Assembly (NCBI GenBank): GCA_937919625.1 | Contig: CALFRK010000050.1 | Span: 1-64,000, forward strand | Direction: 5' to 3' | Length of the DNA stretch: 64,000 bases | DNA from: an uncultured Ilumatobacter sp. | GTDB taxonomy: Bacteria; Actinomycetota; Acidimicrobiia; Acidimicrobiales; Ilumatobacteraceae | Shown: in pieces, positions 33,181 through 41,180 of the stretch | Layout of the letters: each line of letters opens with the position of its first letter | Numbering within the stretch: the first letter of the stretch is position 1 | Notes under the pieces: generated by a model | Told to the model about the DNA's origin: nothing | Database searches by the model: none | What the model saw: only the letters and a program-made list of their open reading frames with translations | Program-made: the position numbers and the translations under genes

Positions 33181-34917
33181 TCAGGCCAGTTCGATTACGC
33201 CGGGCGTGCCGGCTGTCACTTCCCATTCGCTGACTGTTTCGACGGGGGAGGCCTCGTCGAACTGGTCGGTGACGGCTCTGTAGGTTGCGCGCCAGCGGCC
33301 GGGTGTGACGTCACACAGGGTGTAGCCGCGCTGGGTATTGAGCCACTTGAGTTGGGGGTTGGCGGCGAGTGTGGCGGTTACGAGGTCGGTGACGATTTGG
33401 TCGTCGTCGAAGAATGATGACGAGATGCTGCTGCCCATGAATTCTGAGCCGACGATCGGTTTTGTGAGGTCAAATGGGTCGGCTCGTAGGTCGGCGACGG
33501 CGGCCGAATGGAAGTCGCCGGTGAGCACGATCAGATTGTCGGCGACGGGTCCGATCGCCTCGAGCAACGTCTGGCGTGCGCCGGCGTAGCCATCCCACGT
33601 GTCGACGACAACGACGGGCGGGTCGGCGCCCTGCACGGCGTTGCCGCCGAACATGAAGACCTGCTGAGCCAGCACGTCCCAAATCGCTTCAGATGCACCG
33701 ACACCGTCGACCAGCCATTGGTGTTGTTCGTTTCCGAGCATCGTCTGTTCGGGTGAGAATGCCAGCTCATTGTCGCGGAACTGCACTGCGTCTCCGAGGG
33801 CCGGGAGGAGCTGATCGCCCCGCTGCTGGTCGGCGCGGTACTGACGCGTGTCGAGCACGTGGAACCGCAAGAGGTCACCGTGGGCGAACGAGCGGTAGAT
33901 CGGATAGTCGGGTCCGCTCGGTGGGTCGAGCCGCACGGGCATGTGCTCGTACCAGGCCTGATAACCCGCAGCGCGGCGGGCCAGGAACTCCTCACGAATC
34001 GCGTTGTCCTCGCTGATCGCGGCCGCATAGTCGTTGTCGACCTCGTGGTCGTCCCAGGTGATGATCCATGGCACGAGGGCATGGGCAGCCTGCAGCAACG
34101 GATCGGTCTGGTACAGGGCGTAACGCTGGCGATACTGCTCGACCGTTTCGCACTCGAAGTTTTGGTCCGTGGTGCGGCCGCGGGCGTCTGAGTAGTCACC
34201 GCTGGCGTACTCGTAGATGTAGTCGCCAAGGAAAACGAACGCATCGATGTTGCCCTGCTCGACGAGATCTCGATAGGCGGTGTAGTAGCCCTGTTCCCAG
34301 TTTTGGCACGACGAGAAAGCGAATCGGAAATGCTCGGGCGTCGTGCCGGCGGCGGCAAACGTGTGGGTGCGAGCTGGATTGGTTTCGAACTCGCCGACCC
34401 GAAACCGGTAGTAGTACTCGGTGTCGGCGTCGAGTCCCGTGGCGTCGACGTGGACCGAGTGGCCGAGGGCAGCGACGGCGATCGCCGATCCGGTGGCAAC
34501 GATGTTGGCCATTTCGGTGTCGGTGGCAATCTCCCAATTCACATCGATGTCAGTCGCCGGCAGCGGCTCGGTCGGCAGCAGGCGGGTCCAGAGAATCACC
34601 GAATCGGCGAGCGGGTCACCAGACGAGACCCCGAGCGCGAACGGATTGGACGTGACCGAAGACGCGCTGGTGGCCGTCGTTGGGGGTGTCGCAATCGTGG
34701 ATGTCGCAGCAACGGTCGTGGATGTCGCAGCAACGGTCGTGGGCGGCGGCAACGTCGTCGGCGGCGAAGCCGGGGGCACCGTGGTTGCGCCGGTGGTGCC
34801 GGGTGGCGAGCTGGTTTCGCTGCTCTCCCCGCCGTCGCTGCACGCTGCCAGCGCCGCCGCGATCGTGCCGGCCAGGAACCCGCGCCGGGTCAGTCGTGTT
34901 TGCCTGTCGTCGTCCAT
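33181..34917 (-). CDS. phoD: PhoD-like alkaline phosphatase, Tat-exported
   Basis: A 578-residue secreted phosphomonoesterase/diesterase. The Tat signal RLTRRGFLAGTIAAALAAC also has a lipobox-like Cys. A Thr/Pro linker (about residues 30-90) precedes the PhoD N-terminal domain (FALGVSSGDPLADSVILWTRL) and the metallophosphatase domain: FSSCQNWEQGYYTAYRDL, FVFLGDYIYEY, TWDDHEVDNDY, HVLDTRQYR, VLTGDFHSA. These contain the Asp/His/Asn metal ligands. It releases phosphate outside the cell. Start ATG 34917. Confidence 0.92.
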   Translation of the reverse strand: MDDDRQTRLTRRGFLAGTIAAALAACSDGGESSETSSPPGTTGATTVPPASPPTTLPPPTTVAATSTTVAATSTIATPPTTATSASSVTSNPFALGVSSGDPLADSVILWTRLLPTEPLPATDIDVNWEIATDTEMANIVATGSAIAVAALGHSVHVDATGLDADTEYYYRFRVGEFETNPARTHTFAAAGTTPEHFRFAFSSCQNWEQGYYTAYRDLVEQGNIDAFVFLGDYIYEYASGDYSDARGRTTDQNFECETVEQYRQRYALYQTDPLLQAAHALVPWIITWDDHEVDNDYAAAISEDNAIREEFLARRAAGYQAWYEHMPVRLDPPSGPDYPIYRSFAHGDLLRFHVLDTRQYRADQQRGDQLLPALGDAVQFRDNELAFSPEQTMLGNEQHQWLVDGVGASEAIWDVLAQQVFMFGGNAVQGADPPVVVVDTWDGYAGARQTLLEAIGPVADNLIVLTGDFHSAAVADLRADPFDLTKPIVGSEFMGSSISSSFFDDDQIVTDLVTATLAANPQLKWLNTQRGYTLCDVTPGRWRATYRAVTDQFDEASPVETVSEWEVTAGTPGVIELA

Positions 34918-35030
34918 CGCCGACCTCCTGATCGTGGTTTCGTCGCCGGACCACGATCAGGCGCCAAAAAGTGACTGACCGGATTGTACGAACACGCCGT
35001 CCGCCCGACTAGGGCCAGCGGTCCCGAACG

Positions 35031-35159
35031 AGTTGGGAGTTGTGGTGCCAGGGGATTCAGCGGATAAGTCGCTTCGCTCCTTTTCATTCCGCACGAATCC
35101 CCCGTCACGATTGGTCGCAGTTCGCCTATCGGCTCACGCTCCAGGCACAACTCCCAACT
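35031..35159. repeat. Palindromic intergenic element, long form (copy 7)
   Basis: Nearly identical to the element at 18813: AGTTGGGAGTTGTGGTGCCAGG, about 95 bp insert, then CCAGGCACAACTCCCAACT. It lies between the PhoD start side and the histone-like gene (both minus), and its final T is part of the TGA stop of the histone-like gene (35161-35159). Confidence 0.92.
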
Positions 35160-35602
35160 CAGACGGCGAGCAGGGTGCGAACGCGCTCGCGGCTGGTCTC
35201 GAGAGCTTCCTTCACGGGGGCGGGAAGGTTGGCTTCGAAACGCTCGGTGATCGGCTCGAACCGGTCGGCGACGCGCTGGGCGAGCGGCTCGATGCGATCC
35301 TGGATCTCAGTCGCCAGGTCAAGGCCCTTGGCCTTGGACTCCTCGAGGAAGCCCTCGATGGTCAACTTGTCGGCGACGTCACGGTTGATCAGACGGCGTT
35401 GCACGACGAGGCCCATGCCCATGTAGGTGTGGGTGGCGTCACGCACGAACTTGACGACATCTTCGAGGACGTCCTCGAAGCGGTCGGCGACGTCTTCGGT
35501 GGCCGGCATTGCCGGGGCTGTCTTCTTGGCGGCCGGCTTGCGGGCGGCTGTCTTCTTGGCGGCCGGCTTGCGGGTGGTGGTCTTTGTGGTGGTGGTTGGC
35601 AT
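35159..35602 (-). CDS. Histone H1-like tail plus helical (phasin-like) protein
   Basis: A 147-residue protein. The first 32 residues are a Lys/Ala/Thr-rich tail with RKPAAKKTA twice (nucleotide repeat), as in bacterial histone H1-like and MDP1/HupB tails that bind DNA or polyanions. The rest is amphipathic helix (EDVADRFEDVLEDVVKFV, KGLDLATEIQDRIEPLAQRVADRFEPITERFEANL), like phasins or apolipoprotein-type helices. A role at DNA or at polymer/lipid granules is possible; not assignable. Start ATG 35602 with GAAGGAAG upstream. Confidence 0.75.
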   Translation of the reverse strand: MPTTTTKTTTRKPAAKKTAARKPAAKKTAPAMPATEDVADRFEDVLEDVVKFVRDATHTYMGMGLVVQRRLINRDVADKLTIEGFLEESKAKGLDLATEIQDRIEPLAQRVADRFEPITERFEANLPAPVKEALETSRERVRTLLAV

Positions 35603-35682
35603 TTGGGAACTTCCTTCTCGTTATGACACGGATCTGACCGCGTCAATCGGTCTTCCAGAACCATATCAAAGAGTGCGCATTC

Positions 35683-35702
35683 TTGCAAGCGTTTGCTTGC
35701 AA
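35683..35702. promoter_or_regulatory. LacI-type operator upstream of alpha-glucan phosphorylase
   Basis: Perfect inverted repeat TTGCAAGC-GTTT-GCTTGCAA, which also contains the CRE-like core GCAAGCGTTTGC typical of LacI-family (MalR/AglR-like) operators. It sits in the 299-bp divergent region between the histone-like gene (35602, minus) and glgP (35902, plus). Control by a sugar-responsive LacI regulator is inferred. Confidence 0.6.
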
Positions 35703-35901
35703 AAGTGTATGGCATCGCGAAACCGGTCCCGGTCATTCGGGTGCTGACGCCCAAGCGTCAGCGGCGAAACCCCGATACCAATGGTCAAAACGCGATCGCG
35801 CTGCGGTCGATTTCGGATGCGGGCCGACCCTCGTTTGGGCACGGCCTTCTTGGTTGGCCGCTAGGTTTGGGGGTTCCGCAACAGACCCCCTGGAGACACA
35901 C

Positions 35902-37887
35902 GTGGATCGCATAGCGTTGCGAGCGGCACTTGACGCCCTCGCCTCGAATCATCTTTGGACATGGCAGTACCGCACCGCCGATCTCTTCTCGGCGCTGCCG
36001 ACGGCCGATCCTGACCGTCACCCGGTTCAGTCGGTGAGCGCCCTTAGCAACGAACAGCTCGAAACTTTGCTGGTCGACGGCGAGTTCGTCTCGGCGGTCG
36101 CCGATCAACACGCTGCCCTCGGCGAGATGATGGCGACCGCTGTCACCAATCCCGATGTCGTCTATTTCTCGCCCGAGTTCGGAATCAGCGAGGTTGTGCC
36201 GCAATACTCCGGTGGGCTAGGCATCCTGGCCGGCGACCACCTCAAGTCGGCCAGCGACCTCGAAACCTCGTTGGCTGCGGTCGGGCTGTTCTATCGTCAC
36301 GGCTTCTTTCGTCAGATGCTCGAGGAGGGTCACCAGACCGAGCGAATCGAGACCTACGACCCGACCGACTTCGGTTGCACCGATACGGGGATTGTGGTCG
36401 ACGTACCGATCGCCAGGCGCAACGTTGCTGCCAAGGTGTGGCGCTTCGATGTCGGCCGAATCCAGTTGCTGCTGCTCGACACCGATCTCCCGGTCAACTC
36501 TGAAGCCGACCGGGCGATCACCGATCGGCTTTACAGCGGCGACCAGTTGCACCGGCTCGAACAAGAGTTGGTGCTCGGCGTCGGTGGCGCACGGGCCGTC
36601 GCCGCGATGGGTTGGAAGCCGGGCGTCTACCACTCGAACGAGGGCCATGCCGGCTTTCTCACCCTCACGCTGCTCGATCAGGCGCGTGCCCCGGGCCGAG
36701 AGACCACGCTGGCGACCGCAATCGAGGCGGTCAAACCGCGCGTGTTGTTCACCACCCACACTCCGGTGCCTGCAGGAATCGACCGCTTCCCGCGTTCGCT
36801 GATCGATCCACATCTTCGACCATGGGCCGACGCGTGGGGCGAGTCGATCGACACGATCGCCGGGCTCGGCGAAGACCCTCACGAGGGCGTCGAGATGTTC
36901 AACATGGCCGCCCTGTGCCTGCGCATCGCGACCCGCGCCAACGGCGTTTCGCAGTTGCACGGTGAGGTCAGCCGCGGGTTGTTCGCGATGGTGCCGGGTG
37001 GTTCGGCGATCACCTCGGTGACCAACGGCGTTCACGCTCGCACATGGGTCAGCCCCACCTTGCAGAACCTGTTCGACGCTCAGCTCGGCGACGGATGGGA
37101 CCACGGCGACGAGGCTGCGTGGTCGCTGATCAACGAGGTTTCGTCGGAAGCGATCGTCGCCTGCCGCGCCGCTACCCGTACTCCATTGACCGATCTGCTG
37201 GCTGATCGTGCCGGCGTCGCCCTTCAGCCTGACGCCCTCGTGGTCGGCTTCGCCCGCAGGTTCGCCACCTACAAGCGCGCCAACCTGCTGTTACGCCACG
37301 CCGACACGCTCGCCGCATTGTTGGCTGACGACGATCGGCCGATCCACTTCGTGTTCGCCGGCAAGGCTCACCCCGCCGACGTGCCCGGAAAGAGCTTGTT
37401 GGCCGACATTGTCGCCTACGGCCGAACGCCTGCTGCCAACGCCCGATTCAGTTTCCTGCCCGACTATGACATCGCCGTCGCGCGTGCGATGTACTTCGGC
37501 TGCGACGTGTGGCTCAACAACCCGGTCCGCCCGCGCGAAGCCTCCGGAACCAGCGGCGAAAAGGCGGCGTTGAACGGCGTGCTCAACTGCTCGATCCTTG
37601 ACGGTTGGTGGGCGGAGATGTCCGACGGTCGCAACGGCTGGGACATCCCGACATCAGACGCCGCCATCGACGATGTGCGCGACGACGAGGAGTCGGCTGC
37701 GACGCTCGCCGTACTGGCAAAGATCGTCGCCGAGTTCCATGCCGACGGCCGTGGTGGCCCTTCGGCGGCGTGGCTCGATCGGATGCGCCACAACTGGAGC
37801 ACGCTTGGCCCAAAGGTCACTGCCGCCCGCATGGTCTGCGACTATCAAAGCCAGCTGTACGACCCGATGCTGGCAGCCCAACGCTGA
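35902..37887 (+). CDS. glgP: Alpha-glucan (glycogen) phosphorylase, GT35 short type
   Basis: Releases glucose-1-phosphate from glycogen or maltodextrin with PLP. The 661-residue protein has VVYFSPEFGISEVVPQYSGGLGILAGDHLKSASDL, HSNEGHAGFL, FTTHTPVPAGIDRFP, VTNGVHARTW and GFARRFATYKRANLL. The PLP-lysine region is EASGTSGEKAALNGVLNCSILDGWW with Lys at about residue 554; the residue before it is Glu where Met is usual. GTG 35902 is set by GGAG at 35892-35895; the open frame starts further upstream but is not homologous. Confidence 0.92.
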   Translation: MDRIALRAALDALASNHLWTWQYRTADLFSALPTADPDRHPVQSVSALSNEQLETLLVDGEFVSAVADQHAALGEMMATAVTNPDVVYFSPEFGISEVVPQYSGGLGILAGDHLKSASDLETSLAAVGLFYRHGFFRQMLEEGHQTERIETYDPTDFGCTDTGIVVDVPIARRNVAAKVWRFDVGRIQLLLLDTDLPVNSEADRAITDRLYSGDQLHRLEQELVLGVGGARAVAAMGWKPGVYHSNEGHAGFLTLTLLDQARAPGRETTLATAIEAVKPRVLFTTHTPVPAGIDRFPRSLIDPHLRPWADAWGESIDTIAGLGEDPHEGVEMFNMAALCLRIATRANGVSQLHGEVSRGLFAMVPGGSAITSVTNGVHARTWVSPTLQNLFDAQLGDGWDHGDEAAWSLINEVSSEAIVACRAATRTPLTDLLADRAGVALQPDALVVGFARRFATYKRANLLLRHADTLAALLADDDRPIHFVFAGKAHPADVPGKSLLADIVAYGRTPAANARFSFLPDYDIAVARAMYFGCDVWLNNPVRPREASGTSGEKAALNGVLNCSILDGWWAEMSDGRNGWDIPTSDAAIDDVRDDEESAATLAVLAKIVAEFHADGRGGPSAAWLDRMRHNWSTLGPKVTAARMVCDYQSQLYDPMLAAQR

Positions 37888-37917
37888 CAGAACACCACAC
37901 CGTTCACGTCGCGAAGT

Positions 37918-37935
37918 TGCCGCAACGCTGCGGCA
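37918..37935. terminator. Hairpin between convergent genes
   Basis: TGCCGCA, loop ACGC, TGCGGCA: a perfect seven-base stem in the 70-bp gap between glgP and the convergent Cys-rich gene. There is no T-run, so intrinsic termination is only suggested. Confidence 0.4.
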
Positions 37936-37957
37936 CGATCGCGACCCGAACGGCTGG

Positions 37958-38659
37958 TCAATCGTTGCTGAGGCGGTGGCGCAACTCGACGTACACCTCT
38001 TCGCCGGCGATCGCCGTCAGCGAGTCGCGCATCGAGTCGATCACGCGCTCGGCACCCGAATACGCCTCGCCGCCGTCGGCTCGCTCGGTACAACACCAGG
38101 CCATCGTCGTGCCGTGCTCGCCCCAGTCGCCGCGGGTCCAGCGCCGAACGGTGGCCGCCTCGGTTGCGGCGTCGATCTCCTCCCAGTCGATCCGCAGTGG
38201 GAGCTGCCAACACACCGACGGCTTCCACTCTGTCGGCGACTCGTCGGCCTCGACGGCGGCGATGTGGAGAGCGCACCCTTCGCCGCCCGAGAACCCCGGC
38301 CGGTTGAGAAAGATGCAGGCGCCATCGACAACCCGGGTGTGTGAGCGTTCGTCATCGCGGAAGATCCCGATCACTGCGGTCTCGGCGGCGTCGGCGTGGG
38401 CGACGCCGTGGAACTGCCACTGGCGGGCGTCGAGCACCGACGCATAGGCGGCGACGGTCATCGCCTCCTGCAGACCGGCTGGGCCGTCACCAAAATGGGC
38501 GCCCAACGAGCAACAGCCCTGGTTGAGCTCTGAGGTGGGTTCGGCCAGGATCCCATGGCAGCCGTTGCCGTACAAGCAGACCCAGTTCGACTCGAGGAAC
38601 TCGCGCTCGAACCGCCACACCGTTGCGCTGTGTGTGATCTCGATCAAGTCTTCGGCCAT
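37958..38659 (-). CDS. Cys-rich protein, YkgJ/DUF3109-like
   Basis: A 233-residue cytoplasmic protein with spaced cysteines: WVCLYGNGCHGI, LNQGCCSLGAHF, ACIFLNRPGFSGGEGCALH, PSVCWQLPL, MAWCCTE. The CxxxxxxC and GCC patterns with the FLNRPGF block resemble zinc/iron-chelating YkgJ/DUF3109 proteins, but the match is by memory and no function follows. ATG 38659 (MAEDLIEITHS) is taken as start; the frame extends to 38761. Confidence 0.65.
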   Translation of the reverse strand: MAEDLIEITHSATVWRFEREFLESNWVCLYGNGCHGILAEPTSELNQGCCSLGAHFGDGPAGLQEAMTVAAYASVLDARQWQFHGVAHADAAETAVIGIFRDDERSHTRVVDGACIFLNRPGFSGGEGCALHIAAVEADESPTEWKPSVCWQLPLRIDWEEIDAATEAATVRRWTRGDWGEHGTTMAWCCTERADGGEAYSGAERVIDSMRDSLTAIAGEEVYVELRHRLSND

Positions 38660-38810
38660 CACGCGATCATCGCACTCCGGACTGAACTCGGTCACAACCG
38701 TTGATCCGGTCGGCTCTGCTGAGATCTGGCCCCTGGACGGAGCGAAGATCGTGTCCAGCACGAATCGTCGACGTCAGGGCGGCGAATCTCAGTGTTCAGT
38801 TTGATTGTAC

Positions 38811-38840
38811 GCGGACTGAGTGAGTGCTCACTCAGTCCGC
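38811..38840. promoter_or_regulatory. Perfect 30-bp palindrome, operator of TetR-ABC operon
   Basis: GCGGACTGAGTGAG (38811-38824), TG centre, CTCACTCAGTCCGC (38827-38840). Fourteen-base perfect arms lie 13 bases before GTG 38854 of the TetR gene. TGAGTGAGTGCTCACTCA is typical of TetR-family operators, so autoregulation of the operon is inferred. Confidence 0.85.
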
Positions 38841-38853
38841 TACGCTGCCCGTC

Positions 38854-39447
38854 GTGCCAATCGCCTCCGTTCCACTCGCGCCAGGGCGGCGGGCTACCCC
38901 GATGCCTCCGGAAGAACGACGGGCGGCGATCATCGCTGCCGTGCTACCGCTGCTGATCCAGCACGGAGCAGGTATCACCACGCGTCAGATCGCCAACGCG
39001 GCAGGCGTGTCGGAAGGCACGATCTTCAACGTTTTCGCCGGCAAGCACGAACTGCTTGCGGCGGCGCTCGAGGTGGCGATCGATCAGGCTCCGTTCGAGG
39101 CAGCGATCTCCGCGATCGACCAGTCGGTGCCGTACGAGCAGCGATTGGTTCTGGCGACCGAACTGATCCAACGCCGAATCGTCGATATCTGGAAACTCGT
39201 GTCGCAACTCGGCCCTCAGCACCACCCGCCCGACCACAAGCCGCTCCCTGACAGCCAAGCACTGACGGGCCTGTTCAGTGCCGAGCCGCAGCGGCTTCGC
39301 ATCGAGTCGGCCGACGCCGCCCGACTGCTGCGTGCGCTGTCGCTTTCGCTGACCCACCCGATGCTGACCGCCGAACCACGTACGGCGGCCGACATCGTCG
39401 ATCTGTTCCTCCGCGGCGCGACCGCTGGAGAGGAAGACCCCTCATGA
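38854..39447 (+). CDS. TetR-family transcriptional regulator
   Basis: A 197-residue repressor. The HTH is ERRAAIIAAVLPLLIQHGAGITTRQIANAAGVSEGTIFNVFAGKHELLAAAL (about residues 20-70). The C-terminal helical ligand domain is divergent. GTG 38854 is the first start beyond the palindromic operator; ATG 38902 (MPPEERRAA) would fit the family length. Its stop overlaps the ABC gene start (ATGA), so it is the first gene of the operon and probably senses an exported compound. Confidence 0.9.
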   Translation: MPIASVPLAPGRRATPMPPEERRAAIIAAVLPLLIQHGAGITTRQIANAAGVSEGTIFNVFAGKHELLAAALEVAIDQAPFEAAISAIDQSVPYEQRLVLATELIQRRIVDIWKLVSQLGPQHHPPDHKPLPDSQALTGLFSAEPQRLRIESADAARLLRALSLSLTHPMLTAEPRTAADIVDLFLRGATAGEEDPS

Positions 39448-41180
39448 GCCTCCGTCAACTGCTTCGAACCCACCTCGCCCCGTACAAGCGGGTGTTGTGG
39501 GTCGTCGTAATCCTTCAGGCGATCCAGACCAGCGCCACGCTGGCGCTTCCAACGCTCAACGCCGACCTGATCAACAAGGGTGTGCTGCGTGGCGACAACG
39601 GTTACATCTGGCGTACCGGCGCCGTCATGGTCGGGTTCAGTGTCGTCCAGATCGTCTTCGCTTCGGCGGCCGTGTGGTACGGCGCCAAGGCGGCGATGGG
39701 GTTTGGGCGTGACCTGCGCCGTGACCTGTTCCACCAAGTCACCGACTACTCCGCACGCGAGGTCGGCAAATTCGGTGCGCCGTCGCTGATCACCCGTATC
39801 ACCAACGACGTGCAGCAGGTGCAAATGCTCGTCGTGCTCGGCGCCACGATGATGATCGCCGCCCCGCTCACGATGGTGATCGGGATCATCCTGGCGATGC
39901 GCGAAGACCTCGGTCTCTCGGTCATCCTCGTGTTCGCGATGCCCGGTGCGGTGTTGGTGCTCGGATCGCTCGTGGCTCGCATGGTTCCGGCCTTCCAGGT
40001 GATGCAGGTCCGCGTCGACCGTGTCAACGGCGTGCTGCGAGAACAGATCACCGGTATCCGCGTCGTGCGAGCCTTCGTCCGCGAGCCGCAGGAGGCCGAA
40101 CGATTCCGCCTCGCCAACGACGAGTTGACCGAGACATCCCTGCGAACCAGCCGGCTGATGGCGGCCACGTTTCCAACAGTCGGGCTGATTATCAATGTGT
40201 CGAGCTTGGCGGTGCTGTGGATCGGAGCCGATCGAATCAGCGATGGCAAGATGCAGGTCGGCTCCTTGGTCGCCTATCTCAGCTACCTGATCCAGATTCT
40301 GATCGCCGTCGTCATGACGACGTTCATGGCGTCGATGATTCCGCGTGCTGCCGTGGCCGCCGACCGAATCGTGGAGGTGCTCGACACCGAATCGACGGTG
40401 CGTGCCCCCAGCAACCCCGTGACCGAGGTGCTCGAACGCGGCACGCTCGAGTTTCGCAATGTTGATTTCCGTTATGCCGGCGCCCAGGAACCGGTGTTGT
40501 GCGACGTGTCGTTCCGTGTCGAGGCTGGTCAGACGACAGCGATCATCGGTAGCACCGGAGCAGGCAAGACCACCGTCGTCAACCTGGTAGCGCGCTTGTT
40601 CGACGCCACCGGCGGCACCGTGTTCGTCGACGGGGTCGATGTCCGTAAGCTCGATCCCGACCTGTTGTGGGGCAAGATCGGCTACGTACCCCAGAAGGCC
40701 TACCTGTTCTCCGGAACGGTTGCCTCCAATCTGCGCTTCGGCCGGCCGGATGCCACCGACGCCGAGTTGTGGCAGGCGCTCGAGATCGCCCAGGCCGACG
40801 GTTTTGTGCAATCGATGCCAGACGGCCTCGACAGCCGGATCGAGCAGGGCGGCTCGAACGTGTCGGGCGGGCAGCGGCAACGGTTGTCGATCGCCAGGGC
40901 CCTGGTTGCCAACCCAGAGATCTTTGTGTTCGACGATTCGTTCTCGGCGCTCGACCTGGCCACCGATGCACGGCTGCGGGAGGCGTTGGCTCCGCACACA
41001 CGTGAGGCCGCCGTAGTGATCGTCGCCCAGCGTGTGTCGACGATCGCCGGCGCCGACCAGATTCTCGTGCTCGAAGATGGCCGCGTGGTCGGTAAGGGCA
41101 CCCACCAGCAACTGATCGAGGGCTGCTCCACCTACGCCGAGATCGTTGCGTCACAACTCGGGGAAGGAGCGGTGGCATGA
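39444..41180 (+). CDS. ABC exporter half-transporter, subunit A (degenerate Walker B)
   Basis: A 578-residue type IV ABC exporter: six-helix membrane domain (about 1-310) and ATPase. Walker A GSTGAGKTT at 369-377, Q-loop YVPQKAYLFSG, canonical signature VSGGQRQR at 473-480, Walker B IFVFDD, followed by SFSALD. The catalytic Glu is replaced by Asp498, as in the non-catalytic half of heterodimeric exporters (BmrC, LmrC, TM287). It overlaps the TetR gene and the next ABC gene by 4 bp each. Confidence 0.93.
   Translation: MSLRQLLRTHLAPYKRVLWVVVILQAIQTSATLALPTLNADLINKGVLRGDNGYIWRTGAVMVGFSVVQIVFASAAVWYGAKAAMGFGRDLRRDLFHQVTDYSAREVGKFGAPSLITRITNDVQQVQMLVVLGATMMIAAPLTMVIGIILAMREDLGLSVILVFAMPGAVLVLGSLVARMVPAFQVMQVRVDRVNGVLREQITGIRVVRAFVREPQEAERFRLANDELTETSLRTSRLMAATFPTVGLIINVSSLAVLWIGADRISDGKMQVGSLVAYLSYLIQILIAVVMTTFMASMIPRAAVAADRIVEVLDTESTVRAPSNPVTEVLERGTLEFRNVDFRYAGAQEPVLCDVSFRVEAGQTTAIIGSTGAGKTTVVNLVARLFDATGGTVFVDGVDVRKLDPDLLWGKIGYVPQKAYLFSGTVASNLRFGRPDATDAELWQALEIAQADGFVQSMPDGLDSRIEQGGSNVSGGQRQRLSIARALVANPEIFVFDDSFSALDLATDARLREALAPHTREAAVVIVAQRVSTIAGADQILVLEDGRVVGKGTHQQLIEGCSTYAEIVASQLGEGAVA

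Noticed and set aside
35683-35901. N-terminal extension of alpha-glucan phosphorylase
   Set aside because: The frame is open, but it crosses the LacI-type inverted repeat, has no similarity to the family, and a good Shine-Dalgarno precedes GTG 35902.
39216-41111. 631-residue open frame on the minus strand
   Set aside because: Antisense to the TetR and ABC subunit A genes, which have all family motifs; the His/Asp/Arg-rich composition marks a shadow.
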